Positions 26,950-35,812 are shown, numbered from the stretch's first letter. The stretch: 64,000 nucleotides of DNA from Paraburkholderia tropica (GCF_914484835.1 NZ_CAJZAR010000048.1:54686-118685); one strand, 5' to 3'. Numbers and translations are program-made. The notes: generated by a model not told the origin, from the letters alone.

Positions 26950-26963
26950 ATCTTTACGTGCGG

Positions 26964-28217
26964 CTAGGCCCAGACAAACGCAATATCGGACGGACTGCCC
27001 ACGCCCACGTAATGCCCCGTGAAGTGCAGATTGCCGCTCGCCTGATCGACCGCGAAAATCGCAATATGGTCGCTGCGCTGATTCAACGAATAAAGAAAGC
27101 GCCCCGACGGATCGAAACGAATCACACGCGGATAATCGCCGCCGGTCGGCGTTTCGGCAATACGATGCACGAGGCCATGCTCGTCGATGCCGAACTGCAC
27201 GATCGTGTCGTGCAGGCGGTTCGCGACGTAGACGAAGCGGCCATCGTGCGAGAGCAGGATGGTCGAGGCGAAACTCGTGCCTTGATAACCGGGCGGCAGC
27301 GTCGAAACCGATTGCAATAGCGTGAGCACGCCGCGCTGCGCATCGTAGCCATAACAGACGAGCGTCGACGCTTCCTCGGTGACCTCGTAAAGATAGCGTC
27401 CGTTCGGATGAAACACGACATGGCGTGGCCCCGCGCCCGGCGACGCCGCCACATAAGGCGGCTCGCCTGGCGTGAGTGCGCCGCTCGCTTCATCGAACCG
27501 CCACACGTAGGTGCGATCGACGCCCAGATCGGTCGAGATCGCGAAGCGGCCATCGGGCGACGGCACGATCGCATGTGCGTGCGGGCCGTCGTGATCGCTG
27601 ATCGCGAAGCTGCCCGGCACGCCCTCCGCCGCGTGCTGCGCGCCGGCGGGCGCTTGCGGCGCCTGCACGGACACCGCTTCGCCCAGCGTGCCGTCGCTCG
27701 CGACGGGCAACACGGCCACGCTGCCGCTGTGATAGTTCGCGACCAGCAGGAAGCGGCCAGTCGGATGCAGGCTCAGATACACCGGCGCCGCGCCCTGCGA
27801 ATTGACCGTGCCGAGCAGACGCAGCGCGCCCGTGCCCGGCTCGATCGCATACGCACTGACCGAACCGTTCGGCGTGCCGTTGTACTGCCTCACCTCGCTC
27901 ACGCTGTACAGAATGCGTTGCTGGGCGTCGATCGCCAGCGCGGCCGGATTTTCGATGCCTTGCACCGGTTCGAGCGCGTCGAGCTTGCCCGTCGCGCGAT
28001 CGACGCGAAATCGATGGATGCCGAGACCGTGCGGCGTATAGGTGCCGACATAGGCGAACAGCGTCTTGCCGTCATGCGTCGCGGCAGGCGCGGCATCGTC
28101 CAACGATTGGGCCGATCCCGCGCCGTGCGCCTCGTTCGCACCCGGCCCCGAACCCATCGCGGACGCCGCGCGCCGCGTCGTCGAACCGGGGACTTCAATC
28201 ATCGGGGCCTTGCTCAT
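26964..28217 (-). CDS. Lactonase-family (6-phosphogluconolactonase-like) seven-bladed beta-propeller protein
   Basis: 417 residues from ATG 28217. The first 45 or so residues are low complexity. After that, repeats of the propeller appear: FAYVGTYTPHGLGIHRFRVD, VYLSLHPTGRFLLVANY, GPRHVVFHPNGRYLYEV and FDPSGRFLYSLNQ. The family (PF10282) includes Pgl-type lactonases and muconate-cycloisomerase-like relatives. The true substrate cannot be told; canonical Pgl is not implied. No secretion signal is convincing. Its neighbour on the same strand starts 70 bp upstream, so cotranscription with the transglycosylase is possible. Confidence 0.82.
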   Translation of the reverse strand: MSKAPMIEVPGSTTRRAASAMGSGPGANEAHGAGSAQSLDDAAPAATHDGKTLFAYVGTYTPHGLGIHRFRVDRATGKLDALEPVQGIENPAALAIDAQQRILYSVSEVRQYNGTPNGSVSAYAIEPGTGALRLLGTVNSQGAAPVYLSLHPTGRFLLVANYHSGSVAVLPVASDGTLGEAVSVQAPQAPAGAQHAAEGVPGSFAISDHDGPHAHAIVPSPDGRFAISTDLGVDRTYVWRFDEASGALTPGEPPYVAASPGAGPRHVVFHPNGRYLYEVTEEASTLVCYGYDAQRGVLTLLQSVSTLPPGYQGTSFASTILLSHDGRFVYVANRLHDTIVQFGIDEHGLVHRIAETPTGGDYPRVIRFDPSGRFLYSLNQRSDHIAIFAVDQASGNLHFTGHYVGVGSPSDIAFVWA

Positions 28218-28287
28218 CGACTTGCCTCTTTTGCCAGATTGCGATCGGGTGGATTGTGTCCCACGCCCGGCGCTTCGCCGCACGCGT

Positions 28288-29475
28288 TTATTTCGTGATG
28301 TACCAGAGCGCGCTGGTGCCGGAATTCGAGGCGGCAGGCTTCGCGGCGGGCGTCGGCACCGGCGCGGCGACCGCAGGCGCGGCCACCGCCGCAACCGGCT
28401 CAGGCTGCGCCGCGACCTTCGCCGATGCGGGAATCGGATGCGACATGGTCGCGTACCAGAGCGCATCGGCCGTTTTATCGGCTGCGTTGCGCGCGCTGGG
28501 TGGTGGCGCCGAGGCGGCCGACGTTGCATTCGCTGCTGTATTGGCCGCTGTATTGGCCGACGCATTGGCCGTCTGTTGTATCGATGGCGTCGGCGTCGTG
28601 CCGGTTCGCTGCGCGCGCGCCTCCGCCCCGCCGATCTGGAAAATCAGCCGCTGCTCCGACGACACGATCACCGCATAAGGCGGTTGCGCCTCCCAGCGCA
28701 GCACGACGCGCCCGCGCGGCGTGTCCGCGAAAATGGCGGGCGCGCGCTTCATGTCGCTGAACTGGACATAGATCTTCGCGCCGTCGTCGAATACCTGGAC
28801 GGGCTTCGCCGCATCGGCGCCGGACACCGCCCAGCCGAAGTTATACGCGCCAGGCGGCGCGGACGCGATCGCCGACGACCCCGGCTTCGCCACCAACGCG
28901 GCAGGCACGCGCGGCGCGGCGCCCACGTGCGGCTGATTCACTTCCAGCGTCGCAAACGGGTTGTAGTCCTGAGGCGGAATATACGAAGGCGGCAAAATGG
29001 GCATGGACGAATCCGGCGAACTGGACAGCGATTGGGCAGCAGCATAAACCTTACGCGCATACGCGAGACGCTTATCGGCAGATGGGGAGTTATACGCGCC
29101 AATCGCATTCCATGTCGGGCCGAATTGGCGGATATTTTCCGCGAGTATCCACGCGCCGACATAAGCATTGGTACAGGGATCGAACAGGCTCTGCTCGGTA
29201 ATCCCTTCCTGCGCGAGCCGCGGCAGCCACGAGCTGTTGATCTGCATGAGGCCGATATCGACGGTGCCGTTGCTATTGGTATTGATAACGCGAGTCTGCG
29301 TCCCCGATTCCACCTGCGCGATCGCGCGCATCAAGCTGACGTTGACGTGCTGGAAGGCTGCGGCATCGTCGATGCAATCGGCAACGGCGAGCCGCGGTAT
29401 CGCGCAGACGATCAGCGCGCACAACAGGCAGCGGCCCAACGCGGCGGCCATCGACATGGTTTTCTGGTACTGCAT
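28288..29475 (-). CDS. Secreted lytic transglycosylase with a VirB9/TrbG-like segment
   Basis: 395 residues from ATG 29475; ATG 29457 (MSMAAALG) is an alternative and neither has a strong ribosome-binding site. Signal peptide to about residue 33. Residues 34-145 form an SLT domain like IagB/VirB1: catalytic Glu56 in AQVESG, GLMQIN, and cysteines 34 and 101 that may pair. Residues about 210-283 (PVQVFDDGAKIYVQFSD, APAIF, ending LIFQIGG) resemble the VirB9/TrbG C-terminal domain of type IV secretion channels. A long Ala/Pro/Thr-rich linker follows with two ALWY motifs (338-341 and 389-392), the second ending the protein. No secretion or pilus genes are nearby. SLT part sure; VirB9-like part inferred by eye. 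Confidence 0.85.
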   Translation of the reverse strand: MQYQKTMSMAAALGRCLLCALIVCAIPRLAVADCIDDAAAFQHVNVSLMRAIAQVESGTQTRVINTNSNGTVDIGLMQINSSWLPRLAQEGITEQSLFDPCTNAYVGAWILAENIRQFGPTWNAIGAYNSPSADKRLAYARKVYAAAQSLSSSPDSSMPILPPSYIPPQDYNPFATLEVNQPHVGAAPRVPAALVAKPGSSAIASAPPGAYNFGWAVSGADAAKPVQVFDDGAKIYVQFSDMKRAPAIFADTPRGRVVLRWEAQPPYAVIVSSEQRLIFQIGGAEARAQRTGTTPTPSIQQTANASANTAANTAANATSAASAPPPSARNAADKTADALWYATMSHPIPASAKVAAQPEPVAAVAAPAVAAPVPTPAAKPAASNSGTSALWYITK

Positions 29476-29817
29476 GTTTTTGAATGCCCGGTTCGCGCGT
29501 GGGAATCTTGTTGTGAATCCTGGTGTGAAATACGGTGCGAATCGCGTGGTGAGTCGCGGTGCCAATCGCAATATCGGCCGATTTTAAAAAGGTTTGATGG
29601 TAAATGCCAATCGCGCTCAATCGTGAGCAATCGCTGCCGATTCAGTTTCGATTCAGAATGCATCGGAATCGCGGGGAAAATGAAGCAATAACGTGTGCGC
29701 GTTCGAGCGATGCGCGAATGATGAACAAGCCCGCCGATAATAAAAAAGCCGGCCACAAGGGCCGGCATTTTTGTGCTTCAACCCGACGATTGAAGCGTAA
29801 TTCGAGTGCGTATGACC
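29476..29817. other. 342-bp region between the transglycosylase gene and the tRNA
   Basis: Only the hairpin terminator at 29742-29773 is clear. The rest is relatively AT-rich, with repeats of AATCG(C) around 29520-29650, and probably carries the transglycosylase promoter. No gene seen. Confidence 0.5.
29742..29773 (-). terminator. Terminator downstream of the CAU tRNA
   Basis: Stem GCCGGCC / GGCCGGC with a 5-base loop. On the minus strand six T follow. The plus strand also has ATTTTT, so it may act both ways. It lies about 45 bp past the tRNA 3' end. Confidence 0.85.
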
Positions 29818-29905
29818 TGGTGGGCCGGGTGGGGTTCGAACCCACGACGTCCTTTCGGAGGCGGATTATGAGTCCGCTGCCTGCAACCAACACGGCGTCC
29901 GGCCC
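29818..29905 (-). tRNA. tRNA with CAU anticodon (probably tRNA-Ile2, Met not excluded), long variable arm
   Basis: Minus strand, 88 nt including an encoded CCA. Parts in order: acceptor GGGCCGG / CCGGCCC, 3-bp D stem GCC/GGC with a GG-containing loop, anticodon stem GCGGA/TCCGC with loop CTCATAA (anticodon CAU), a 15-nt variable arm containing TCC-GAAA-GGA, T arm GTGGG-TTCGAAC-CCCAC, discriminator A. The CAU anticodon with this context suggests isoleucine-2 (lysidine-modified), by resemblance to ileX-type anticodon arms. The long variable arm and 3-bp D stem are class II features, and position 8 is A rather than the near-universal T. It sits between the transglycosylase and rpoD, with terminators on both sides. 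Confidence 0.85.
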
Positions 29906-29934
29906 AACAAAGCTACGACAAAGACAGCGTCAAC

Positions 29935-29967
29935 AAAAAAGCCCGGTCTGCCAAAGGCCGGGCTTTT
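29935..29967 (-). terminator. Terminator of the rpsU-yqeY-dnaG-rpoD operon
   Basis: Stem GCCCGG / CCGGGC, extended by A-T pairs. On the minus strand a T-run follows. It lies about 110 bp past the rpoD stop, before the tRNA. Confidence 0.85.
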
Positions 29968-30075
29968 CGACGGCAGGCCGACATACTACACGAAACCAGG
30001 CCGGCCTGACCATCCGATCCTTGCTTTCGCTTGCGCTGCCTACCGATTACAGCGCATCGCAAGCGCGCAAACCGA

Positions 30076-32496
30076 TCAATTCCCTTCGAGGAACGACTTG
30101 AGCTTGTCCGAGCGGCTCGGGTGACGCAGCTTGCGCAGCGCCTTCGCCTCGATCTGGCGAATCCGCTCGCGCGTCACGTCGAACTGCTTGCCGACCTCTT
30201 CCAGCGTGTGGTCGGTGCTCATCTCGATACCGAAACGCATGCGCAGCACCTTCGCCTCGCGCGGCGTGAGCGAGTCGAGCACGTCCTTCACCACGTCGCG
30301 CATCGAAGCGTGCAACGCGGCGTCCGACGGCGCCACCGTGTTGGTGTCTTCGATGAAGTCGCCCAGATGCGAATCGTCGTCGTCGCCGATCGGCGTTTCC
30401 ATGGAGATCGGCTCCTTCGCGATCTTCATGATCTTGCGGATCTTGTCCTCCGGCATTTCCATCTTCTCGGCGAGCGTGGCCGGATCCGGCTCGAGACCGG
30501 TTTCCTGCAGGATCTGCCGCGAAATGCGGTTCATCTTGTTGATCGTCTCGATCATGTGAACCGGAATGCGGATCGTGCGCGCCTGGTCCGCGATCGAGCG
30601 CGTGATGGCCTGACGGATCCACCACGTGGCGTAGGTCGAGAACTTGTAGCCGCGCCGATATTCGAACTTGTCCACCGCCTTCATCAGGCCGATGTTGCCT
30701 TCCTGAATCAGGTCGAGGAACTGCAGGCCGCGGTTCGTGTACTTCTTCGCAATCGAGATCACGAGACGCAAATTGGCCTCGGTCATTTCGCGCTTGGCCT
30801 GACGCGCCTTCAGCTCGCCCGCCGCCATCTGACGGTTGGTTTCCTTGAGGTCCTTGAGCGGCAGCACCACGCGCGCCTGCAGATCGAGCAGGCGCTGCTG
30901 CTGTTCGCGGATCGCCGGAATATTGCGCGACAAAATCGCGCTATACGCGTGATTCTCGGCCACGACCTTGTCGGACCAGTCGAGGTCGGTTTCATTGCCC
31001 GGGAAGCGCGTGATGAACTCCGAGCGCGGCATGCCGCACTTGTCGACGACCGTATGCAGGATCTGGCGTTCGACCTGGCGCACTTCGTCCACTTGCGCGC
31101 GCAACGTGTCGCACAGACGCTCGACGGTACGCGCCGTGAAGCGGATCGACATCAGTTCGGTCTGGATGGTTTCCTGCGCCTTCAGGTAGGCCTTCGACTT
31201 GTAGCCTTCCTTTTCGAACGCGCGGCGCATCTTGTCGAACCATTCGCTGATGAGCGCGAATTTTTCGAGCGAAGCGCGCTTGAGGGCTTCGAGCTGCGCC
31301 GCGTTGGCCGTCGCCTGCGCCGCGCCGTCGTCGTCCTCTTCTTCTTCCTCTTCTTCCTCTTCCTCTTCGTCTTCCTCGCTTTCGTTCTCGATCTCTTCCG
31401 CTTCCTTGGCGTTGAAGCCGTCGGTGTCCTCGGCGTTCGGATCGATCAGGCCGTCGACGAGCTCATCGACGCGAATCTCGTCGTTCGCGACGCGCTCGGC
31501 CATGGCGAGGATGTCGGCGATCGTGGTCGGGCAAGCGGAGATCGCCATGACCATGTGCATGAGGCCGTCTTCGATACGCTTGGCGATTTCGATTTCGCCT
31601 TCGCGCGTGAGCAGCTCGACCGTGCCCATTTCGCGCATGTACATGCGCACGGGGTCGGTCGTGCGGCCGAATTCGGAGTCGACGGTCGAGAGCGCGACTT
31701 CGGCTTCTTCCTCGACTTCGTCGTCGGAAGAGGCGTTGGGCGCGTTGTCGTTGAGGAGCAGCGTTTCGGCATCCGGCGCCTGTTCGTAGACGGCGACGCC
31801 CATGTCGTTGAACGTGCTGATGATGCCTTCGATCGCCTCGGTTTCCGTGAAATTGTCCGGGAGGTGATCGTTGATTTCGGCGTAGGTGAGGTAGCCGCGC
31901 TCCTTGCCAAGCTTGATGAGCGCGCGCAGCTTGTTGCGGCGTTCTTCGAGTTCCTCGACGGTACCGGGCTGCGACGACGCGAACGCGTCCTTCAGCAGCG
32001 CCTTTTCCTTCGCTCGCCGGTCGCGCGCACGGGTGGTCTTCTCACCCTTGGCCGCCGGGGTGGGCGTGCTTTCCTCGCTCTGGTTTGCGTCGTCATCGAC
32101 GGACACTTCATTCAGCTTTTTCGTCATGGAGTTCGCCGTACCGGCTGTAGTCTCGACTCGCGGCTGTTGGACATCAGCCTCTTGAACCGTGGATACTGGA
32201 GCCTCGCGCTCTGCCGCATCGTCCGCAACGGCAGGCACTTGCCTTGCACTACTCGGACCACCGGACCGCTTCGTTGCCGGATGCGTGGCGGCTTTCGCCG
32301 CACGGGTTGGCGCCGCTCGCGCGGCCGAAGCAGCCATGGCTTTCTTCCGAACTGCGGGTACTTCATGACTGGCGGTTGCCGCCTTGCGGCGGGAACTGGC
32401 GGATGGGGCGTCCTGGGCATTCGTGACCTTGCCGGTCGGCTCCGTCGAGCCTGTGCCTGTCGCCTTTTTTCCGCCTGTAGTCTTTGCCATTGCCAT
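30076..32496 (-). CDS. rpoD: RNA polymerase primary sigma factor (sigma-70)
   Basis: 806 residues from ATG 32496 (MAMAKTTGGKK), with AAGGGG upstream; ATG 32490 is an alternative. It has a long lysine/alanine-rich N-terminal extension (about 1-130), region 1.1, a large non-conserved region, then regions 2-4: RLVISIAKKYTNRGLQFLDL, YKFSTYATWWIRQAI, and the final helix-turn-helix TLEEVGKQFDVTRERIRQIE. Within the non-conserved region, residues about 368-392 are almost pure Glu/Asp. It is the promoter-recognition subunit for housekeeping transcription. Last gene of the macromolecular synthesis operon. Confidence 0.98.
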   Translation of the reverse strand: MAMAKTTGGKKATGTGSTEPTGKVTNAQDAPSASSRRKAATASHEVPAVRKKAMAASAARAAPTRAAKAATHPATKRSGGPSSARQVPAVADDAAEREAPVSTVQEADVQQPRVETTAGTANSMTKKLNEVSVDDDANQSEESTPTPAAKGEKTTRARDRRAKEKALLKDAFASSQPGTVEELEERRNKLRALIKLGKERGYLTYAEINDHLPDNFTETEAIEGIISTFNDMGVAVYEQAPDAETLLLNDNAPNASSDDEVEEEAEVALSTVDSEFGRTTDPVRMYMREMGTVELLTREGEIEIAKRIEDGLMHMVMAISACPTTIADILAMAERVANDEIRVDELVDGLIDPNAEDTDGFNAKEAEEIENESEEDEEEEEEEEEEEDDDGAAQATANAAQLEALKRASLEKFALISEWFDKMRRAFEKEGYKSKAYLKAQETIQTELMSIRFTARTVERLCDTLRAQVDEVRQVERQILHTVVDKCGMPRSEFITRFPGNETDLDWSDKVVAENHAYSAILSRNIPAIREQQQRLLDLQARVVLPLKDLKETNRQMAAGELKARQAKREMTEANLRLVISIAKKYTNRGLQFLDLIQEGNIGLMKAVDKFEYRRGYKFSTYATWWIRQAITRSIADQARTIRIPVHMIETINKMNRISRQILQETGLEPDPATLAEKMEMPEDKIRKIMKIAKEPISMETPIGDDDDSHLGDFIEDTNTVAPSDAALHASMRDVVKDVLDSLTPREAKVLRMRFGIEMSTDHTLEEVGKQFDVTRERIRQIEAKALRKLRHPSRSDKLKSFLEGN

Positions 32497-32653
32497 TCCG
32501 CCCCTTGCTGGAAACTGGACACCTTTCGGCATCACCCGGCGAAACGACCTCCGAGTGATACTTGAGCTGCCCGCCCGGAAAAAACAAAAACAAACCGCTG
32601 AAAACCTTTAATTTTAGCACGCACGGTAATAATCGCCCCCGCGCACGCCTCCC

Positions 32654-34558
32654 TTACAGCCCGAGCTGACGTTTCATGTCAGCCCGTGTCTGATTCAATT
32701 TAACGTATTCGGCCAGTTCCTCGGGCGTGTGCCTCGATTGCCGCGAAAGCACGTCCAGCCGCTCGCTGCAGGCGTCGAAGCGCATTTTCAGGATTGCCGC
32801 CGTCATTTCTTCGCTCACGAGCCGTTCCTGCTCGCGGCGCTCCTCCTGCACGGCACCGTCTTCTGGGTTTTTCATCAGCAAATCCCGAACGTTTTCATCA
32901 TAGTCCAGAATTTCGCGAAAAATCTCCTCGAACGTGGGGGCATTGGCCCCATTGCGCAAGAGATCCGAAAGCAACTGGAACTCCGCCGCGTCGCCCAGCG
33001 CGCGCGCGTGAGTGGTCACTTCCTCGAACAGCTCGCCGTGGCGCGTGAGCGTGATGAGCGCCTGTTCGGCCTCCTCGTCGAGCTGCGCCACGATGCGCGG
33101 ATACATCACGAGGTTGCGCAGCGCCTTGCGCTCGATACCGGTCACGAGGTGCCGGTCCTTGCGCGCGGGCGCCTGGCGCGCCGCCTGGGCGATGCGCGCG
33201 TCGACCTCGCAGAGCGCCGCCACTTCCTCGAACGGCACGTCGAGCCGGTCGGCGAACATGTGCATGATCTGCGCGCGCAGCGCGTTCGCCGGCAGCGCCT
33301 GGAGCAGCGGCTTGGCGTCGAACAGCGCGCGGGCGCGGCCTTCCGGCTGATCCAGCTCCTTGCCCGCCAGCACCTCGTTCAGCATGAACTGCGACAGCGG
33401 CATGGCGCGGTCGACCTGCTCCTTGAACGCCTCGGTACCGAATTCGCGCACGTAGCTGTCCGGGTCGTGCTCCGTGGGCAGGAACAGGAAGCGGATCGTG
33501 CGGTTGTCGGCCGCATGCGGCAGGCACGCGTCGAGCGCGCGCCGTGCCGCGCGCCGGCCGGCCGAGTCGCCGTCGAAGCTGAAGATCACCGTATCGGTCT
33601 GACGCATCAGCTTCTGCACGTGGATCGGCGTGCAGGCGGTGCCCAGCGTGGCCACCGCGTTCTGGAACCCGAGCTGGGCGAGCGCGACCACGTCCATATA
33701 GCCTTCGACCACCAGCACGTAATGCTGCTCGCGGATCGCCAGACGCGCCTCGAACAGCCCGTACAGCTCGCTGCCCTTGTTAAATAGAGGCGTTTCGGGC
33801 GAATTCAAATACTTGGGCTCGCCGCCGTCGAGCACGCGGCCGCCAAAGCCGATCACCTGTCCCTTCACGTTGCGGATCGGGAACATCACGCGGTCGCGGA
33901 AGCGGTCGTAGCGGCGTGCCTGGCCTTGCGCGTCCTGCTTCTCGCTGACGATCACAAGGCCGGCTTCGACGAGCGAGTCGTCGCGATAATCGGTAAACGC
34001 GGATTCGAGGTTCTGCCATCCATCGGGCGCATAGCCGAGCCCGAAGCGGGCCGCGACTTCGCCGGTCAGGCCGCGTTTTTTCAGGTACTGGATCGCATTG
34101 GGCGCGCTGCGCAGCTGCTTGCGGTAGTAGTCGCAGGCGGTTTGCATGAGGTCCGACAGCGCGTTCGTGACGGCTTTCGAGACACCCGGCGCATAGCCGC
34201 CTTCGCCGCTCTGGCCGCCCTGTCCGGGGCGGCCGCCGCCAAAGCCGCCGCCGCGCATGGGCGACGGTTCCTGCGGCACGGTCAGGCCGACCGACTGCGC
34301 GAGTTCGTTGACGGCCTCGGGGAACGACAGCCCCGCGTGCTCCATGAGGAAGCCGATGGCGGTGCCGTGCGCGCCGCAGCCGAAGCAGTGATAGAACTGC
34401 TTCGTTGGACTAACGGTAAACGAGGGGCTCTTTTCGTTGTGGAACGGGCAGAGACCCATGAAATTCGCGCCGCCCTTCTTGAGCTGCACGAAGCGTCCCA
34501 CCACGTCGACGATATCGACGCGGTTTAGCAGATCCTGCAGGAACGAATGCGGAATCAT
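32654..34558 (-). CDS. dnaG: DNA primase
   Basis: 634 residues. The zinc-binding domain has ligands C37, H40, C58 and C61 (CPFHNEKSPSF, CFGCG). The Toprim/RNA polymerase core contains RVLDGGEPKYLNSPET, LVVEGYMDVVAL and FSFDGDSAGRRA. The C-terminal helicase-binding domain follows from about 470. A glycine-rich stretch (residues 101-125) lengthens the linker between zinc domain and core. It makes RNA primers at the replication fork and interacts with DnaB. Gap to rpoD is about 157 bp. Confidence 0.97.
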   Translation of the reverse strand: MIPHSFLQDLLNRVDIVDVVGRFVQLKKGGANFMGLCPFHNEKSPSFTVSPTKQFYHCFGCGAHGTAIGFLMEHAGLSFPEAVNELAQSVGLTVPQEPSPMRGGGFGGGRPGQGGQSGEGGYAPGVSKAVTNALSDLMQTACDYYRKQLRSAPNAIQYLKKRGLTGEVAARFGLGYAPDGWQNLESAFTDYRDDSLVEAGLVIVSEKQDAQGQARRYDRFRDRVMFPIRNVKGQVIGFGGRVLDGGEPKYLNSPETPLFNKGSELYGLFEARLAIREQHYVLVVEGYMDVVALAQLGFQNAVATLGTACTPIHVQKLMRQTDTVIFSFDGDSAGRRAARRALDACLPHAADNRTIRFLFLPTEHDPDSYVREFGTEAFKEQVDRAMPLSQFMLNEVLAGKELDQPEGRARALFDAKPLLQALPANALRAQIMHMFADRLDVPFEEVAALCEVDARIAQAARQAPARKDRHLVTGIERKALRNLVMYPRIVAQLDEEAEQALITLTRHGELFEEVTTHARALGDAAEFQLLSDLLRNGANAPTFEEIFREILDYDENVRDLLMKNPEDGAVQEERREQERLVSEEMTAAILKMRFDACSERLDVLSRQSRHTPEELAEYVKLNQTRADMKRQLGL

Positions 34559-34681
34559 CGGGGCCTGGTCGCTCGGTTGGCGTAAAACGGGGGCGCGCTT
34601 GCGCAGCGCCCGTGACGGGCTTTCGCCTCGCCGCGGCGGCCGGCCGTCATGCAGACGCCGGCACCGCGCGAGAGCGTGCCT

Positions 34682-35128
34682 TTACTTCGAGAGCGCGGCC
34701 TTGACGAGGCCGGAGACGGCCGTCATGTCGGCGCGGCCGGCCAGCTTCGGCTTGAGCACGCCCATGACCTTGCCCATGTCCTGCGGGCCCGCCGCGCCCA
34801 CCTGGGCGACCGCGGCCTGCACTTCGGCGGCGATTTCGGCGTCCGAAAGCTGCTCGGGCATGTACGTGGCCAGAACGGCCAGCTCGGCCTGTTCCTTTTC
34901 GACGAGGTCCGCACGGGCGGCGGCTTCGAACTGGCTGATCGAGTCCTTGCGCTGCTTGATCATCTTGTCGATGACCGCCGTGATGCCCGCGTCGTCGAGC
35001 GTCACGCGCTCGTCGACTTCACGTTGCTTGATGGCGGCGAGCAGCAGACGAATCGTGGCGAGACGCTCGCTTTCGCGCGCGCGCATCGCGGCCTTCATGT
35101 CGTCGTTGATCCGGTCTTTGAGACTCAT
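34682..35128 (-). CDS. GatB/YqeY domain-containing protein
   Basis: 148 residues from ATG 35128 (MSLKDRINDDMKAAMRAR), with AGGTGAG in front; a GTG three bases earlier is in frame. Typical features are RLATIRLLLAAIKQREVD and the ending DMTAVSGLVKAAL. It resembles the tRNA-binding tail domain of GatB, but its exact role is not established. It lies between rpsU and dnaG, the usual place in betaproteobacteria. Confidence 0.94.
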   Translation of the reverse strand: MSLKDRINDDMKAAMRARESERLATIRLLLAAIKQREVDERVTLDDAGITAVIDKMIKQRKDSISQFEAAARADLVEKEQAELAVLATYMPEQLSDAEIAAEVQAAVAQVGAAGPQDMGKVMGVLKPKLAGRADMTAVSGLVKAALSK

Positions 35129-35234
35129 CACTCACCTGAATTGCGTTGGTTGCAGAAACCCGGAAACCCGGGGCAGTGAGGTCGTCCTGCCGAAACATCG
35201 TACCGAAGCATCGCAGAAACGCAAAAGCGAATGC

Positions 35235-35265
35235 AAAAACCCGCCTGGAAGCGTTTCCAGGCGGG
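35235..35265 (-). terminator. Terminator/attenuator between rpsU and yqeY
   Basis: Perfect 11-bp stem (35240-35250 with 35255-35265), 4-base loop, then five T on the minus strand. In this operon it would let rpsU be made in excess over dnaG and rpoD, as a partial terminator does in E. coli. Confidence 0.85.
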
Positions 35266-35408
35266 TCGGTGCGGATTCGACTGGGTTGCGACCACACCAG
35301 AGGACAACGCGGCGCGCGGCTGCGCCCGACATGCGAGCTCAGCCCCGCGCCACGCTGCTTGCGCCGTCATGGGTTTCCGCGAACGGAAAAGCCATGACGG
35401 CGCGGGAA

Positions 35409-35621
35409 TCAGTACATCTTCTTCGGCAGCATCTGGCTGCGCAGACGCTTGAAATGCCGCTTTACCGCCGCCGCCTTCTTGCGCTTTCGTTCAGCCGTAG
35501 GCTTCTCGTAAAACTCACGCGCACGAAGCTCGGTCAGCAGCCCGTTCTTCTCGATCGTGCGCTTGAAGCGCCGCATGGCGACTTCAAAGGGTTCGTTTTC
35601 TTTTACGCGGATGGTCGTCAT
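35409..35621 (-). CDS. rpsU: 30S ribosomal protein S21
   Basis: 70 residues, full length. MTTIRVKENEPFEVAMRRFK and the basic KKAAAVKRHFKRL are diagnostic. It takes part in start-codon selection on the 30S subunit. First gene of the rpsU-yqeY-dnaG-rpoD operon, followed by a terminator. Confidence 0.98.
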   Translation of the reverse strand: MTTIRVKENEPFEVAMRRFKRTIEKNGLLTELRAREFYEKPTAERKRKKAAAVKRHFKRLRSQMLPKKMY

Positions 35622-35654
35622 TTTCCAATAACGGATCGGGGGTAAAGAGGATCG

Positions 35655-35660
35655 AGTATA
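35655..35660 (-). promoter_or_regulatory. Probable -10 box of the rpsU operon
   Basis: TATACT on the minus strand, about 34 bp before the rpsU start, followed by a typical purine start region. The -35 (TGTCTT-like, about 16 bp away) is weak. Confidence 0.55.
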
Positions 35661-35812
35661 GCAGAGGGTTTTTTAAAAGACAGACAGGTAAACGTCAAGC
35701 CTCGCCCACGCCTGGCGGGCCTCCCGGAGCCTTGCCCGGACGCCGCGCGGACCCGCGCGCGTCCTGCTCAAACCCCGCTCGACACGCGCCCCAACCTCGT
35801 CGGAATACCCCG

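Larger units (their letters stand above)
26563..26963. promoter_or_regulatory. 401-bp region between choX and the lactonase gene
   Basis: It holds the choX promoter (minus strand) and the lactonase 3' end. No gene seen. Contains the BetI-like site at 26741-26758 and a hairpin at 26919-26949, both listed separately. Confidence 0.5.

Noticed and set aside
29600..30075. Genomic island inserted at the tRNA
   Set aside because: No integrase, direct repeat of the tRNA 3' end, or composition break next to it; the flanks are ordinary chromosomal genes.
30031..32565. 844-residue plus-strand open frame opposite rpoD, with a Phe/Leu/Val-rich stretch
   Set aside because: The hydrophobic run is the complement of the rpoD acidic tract, not a membrane segment of a real protein.
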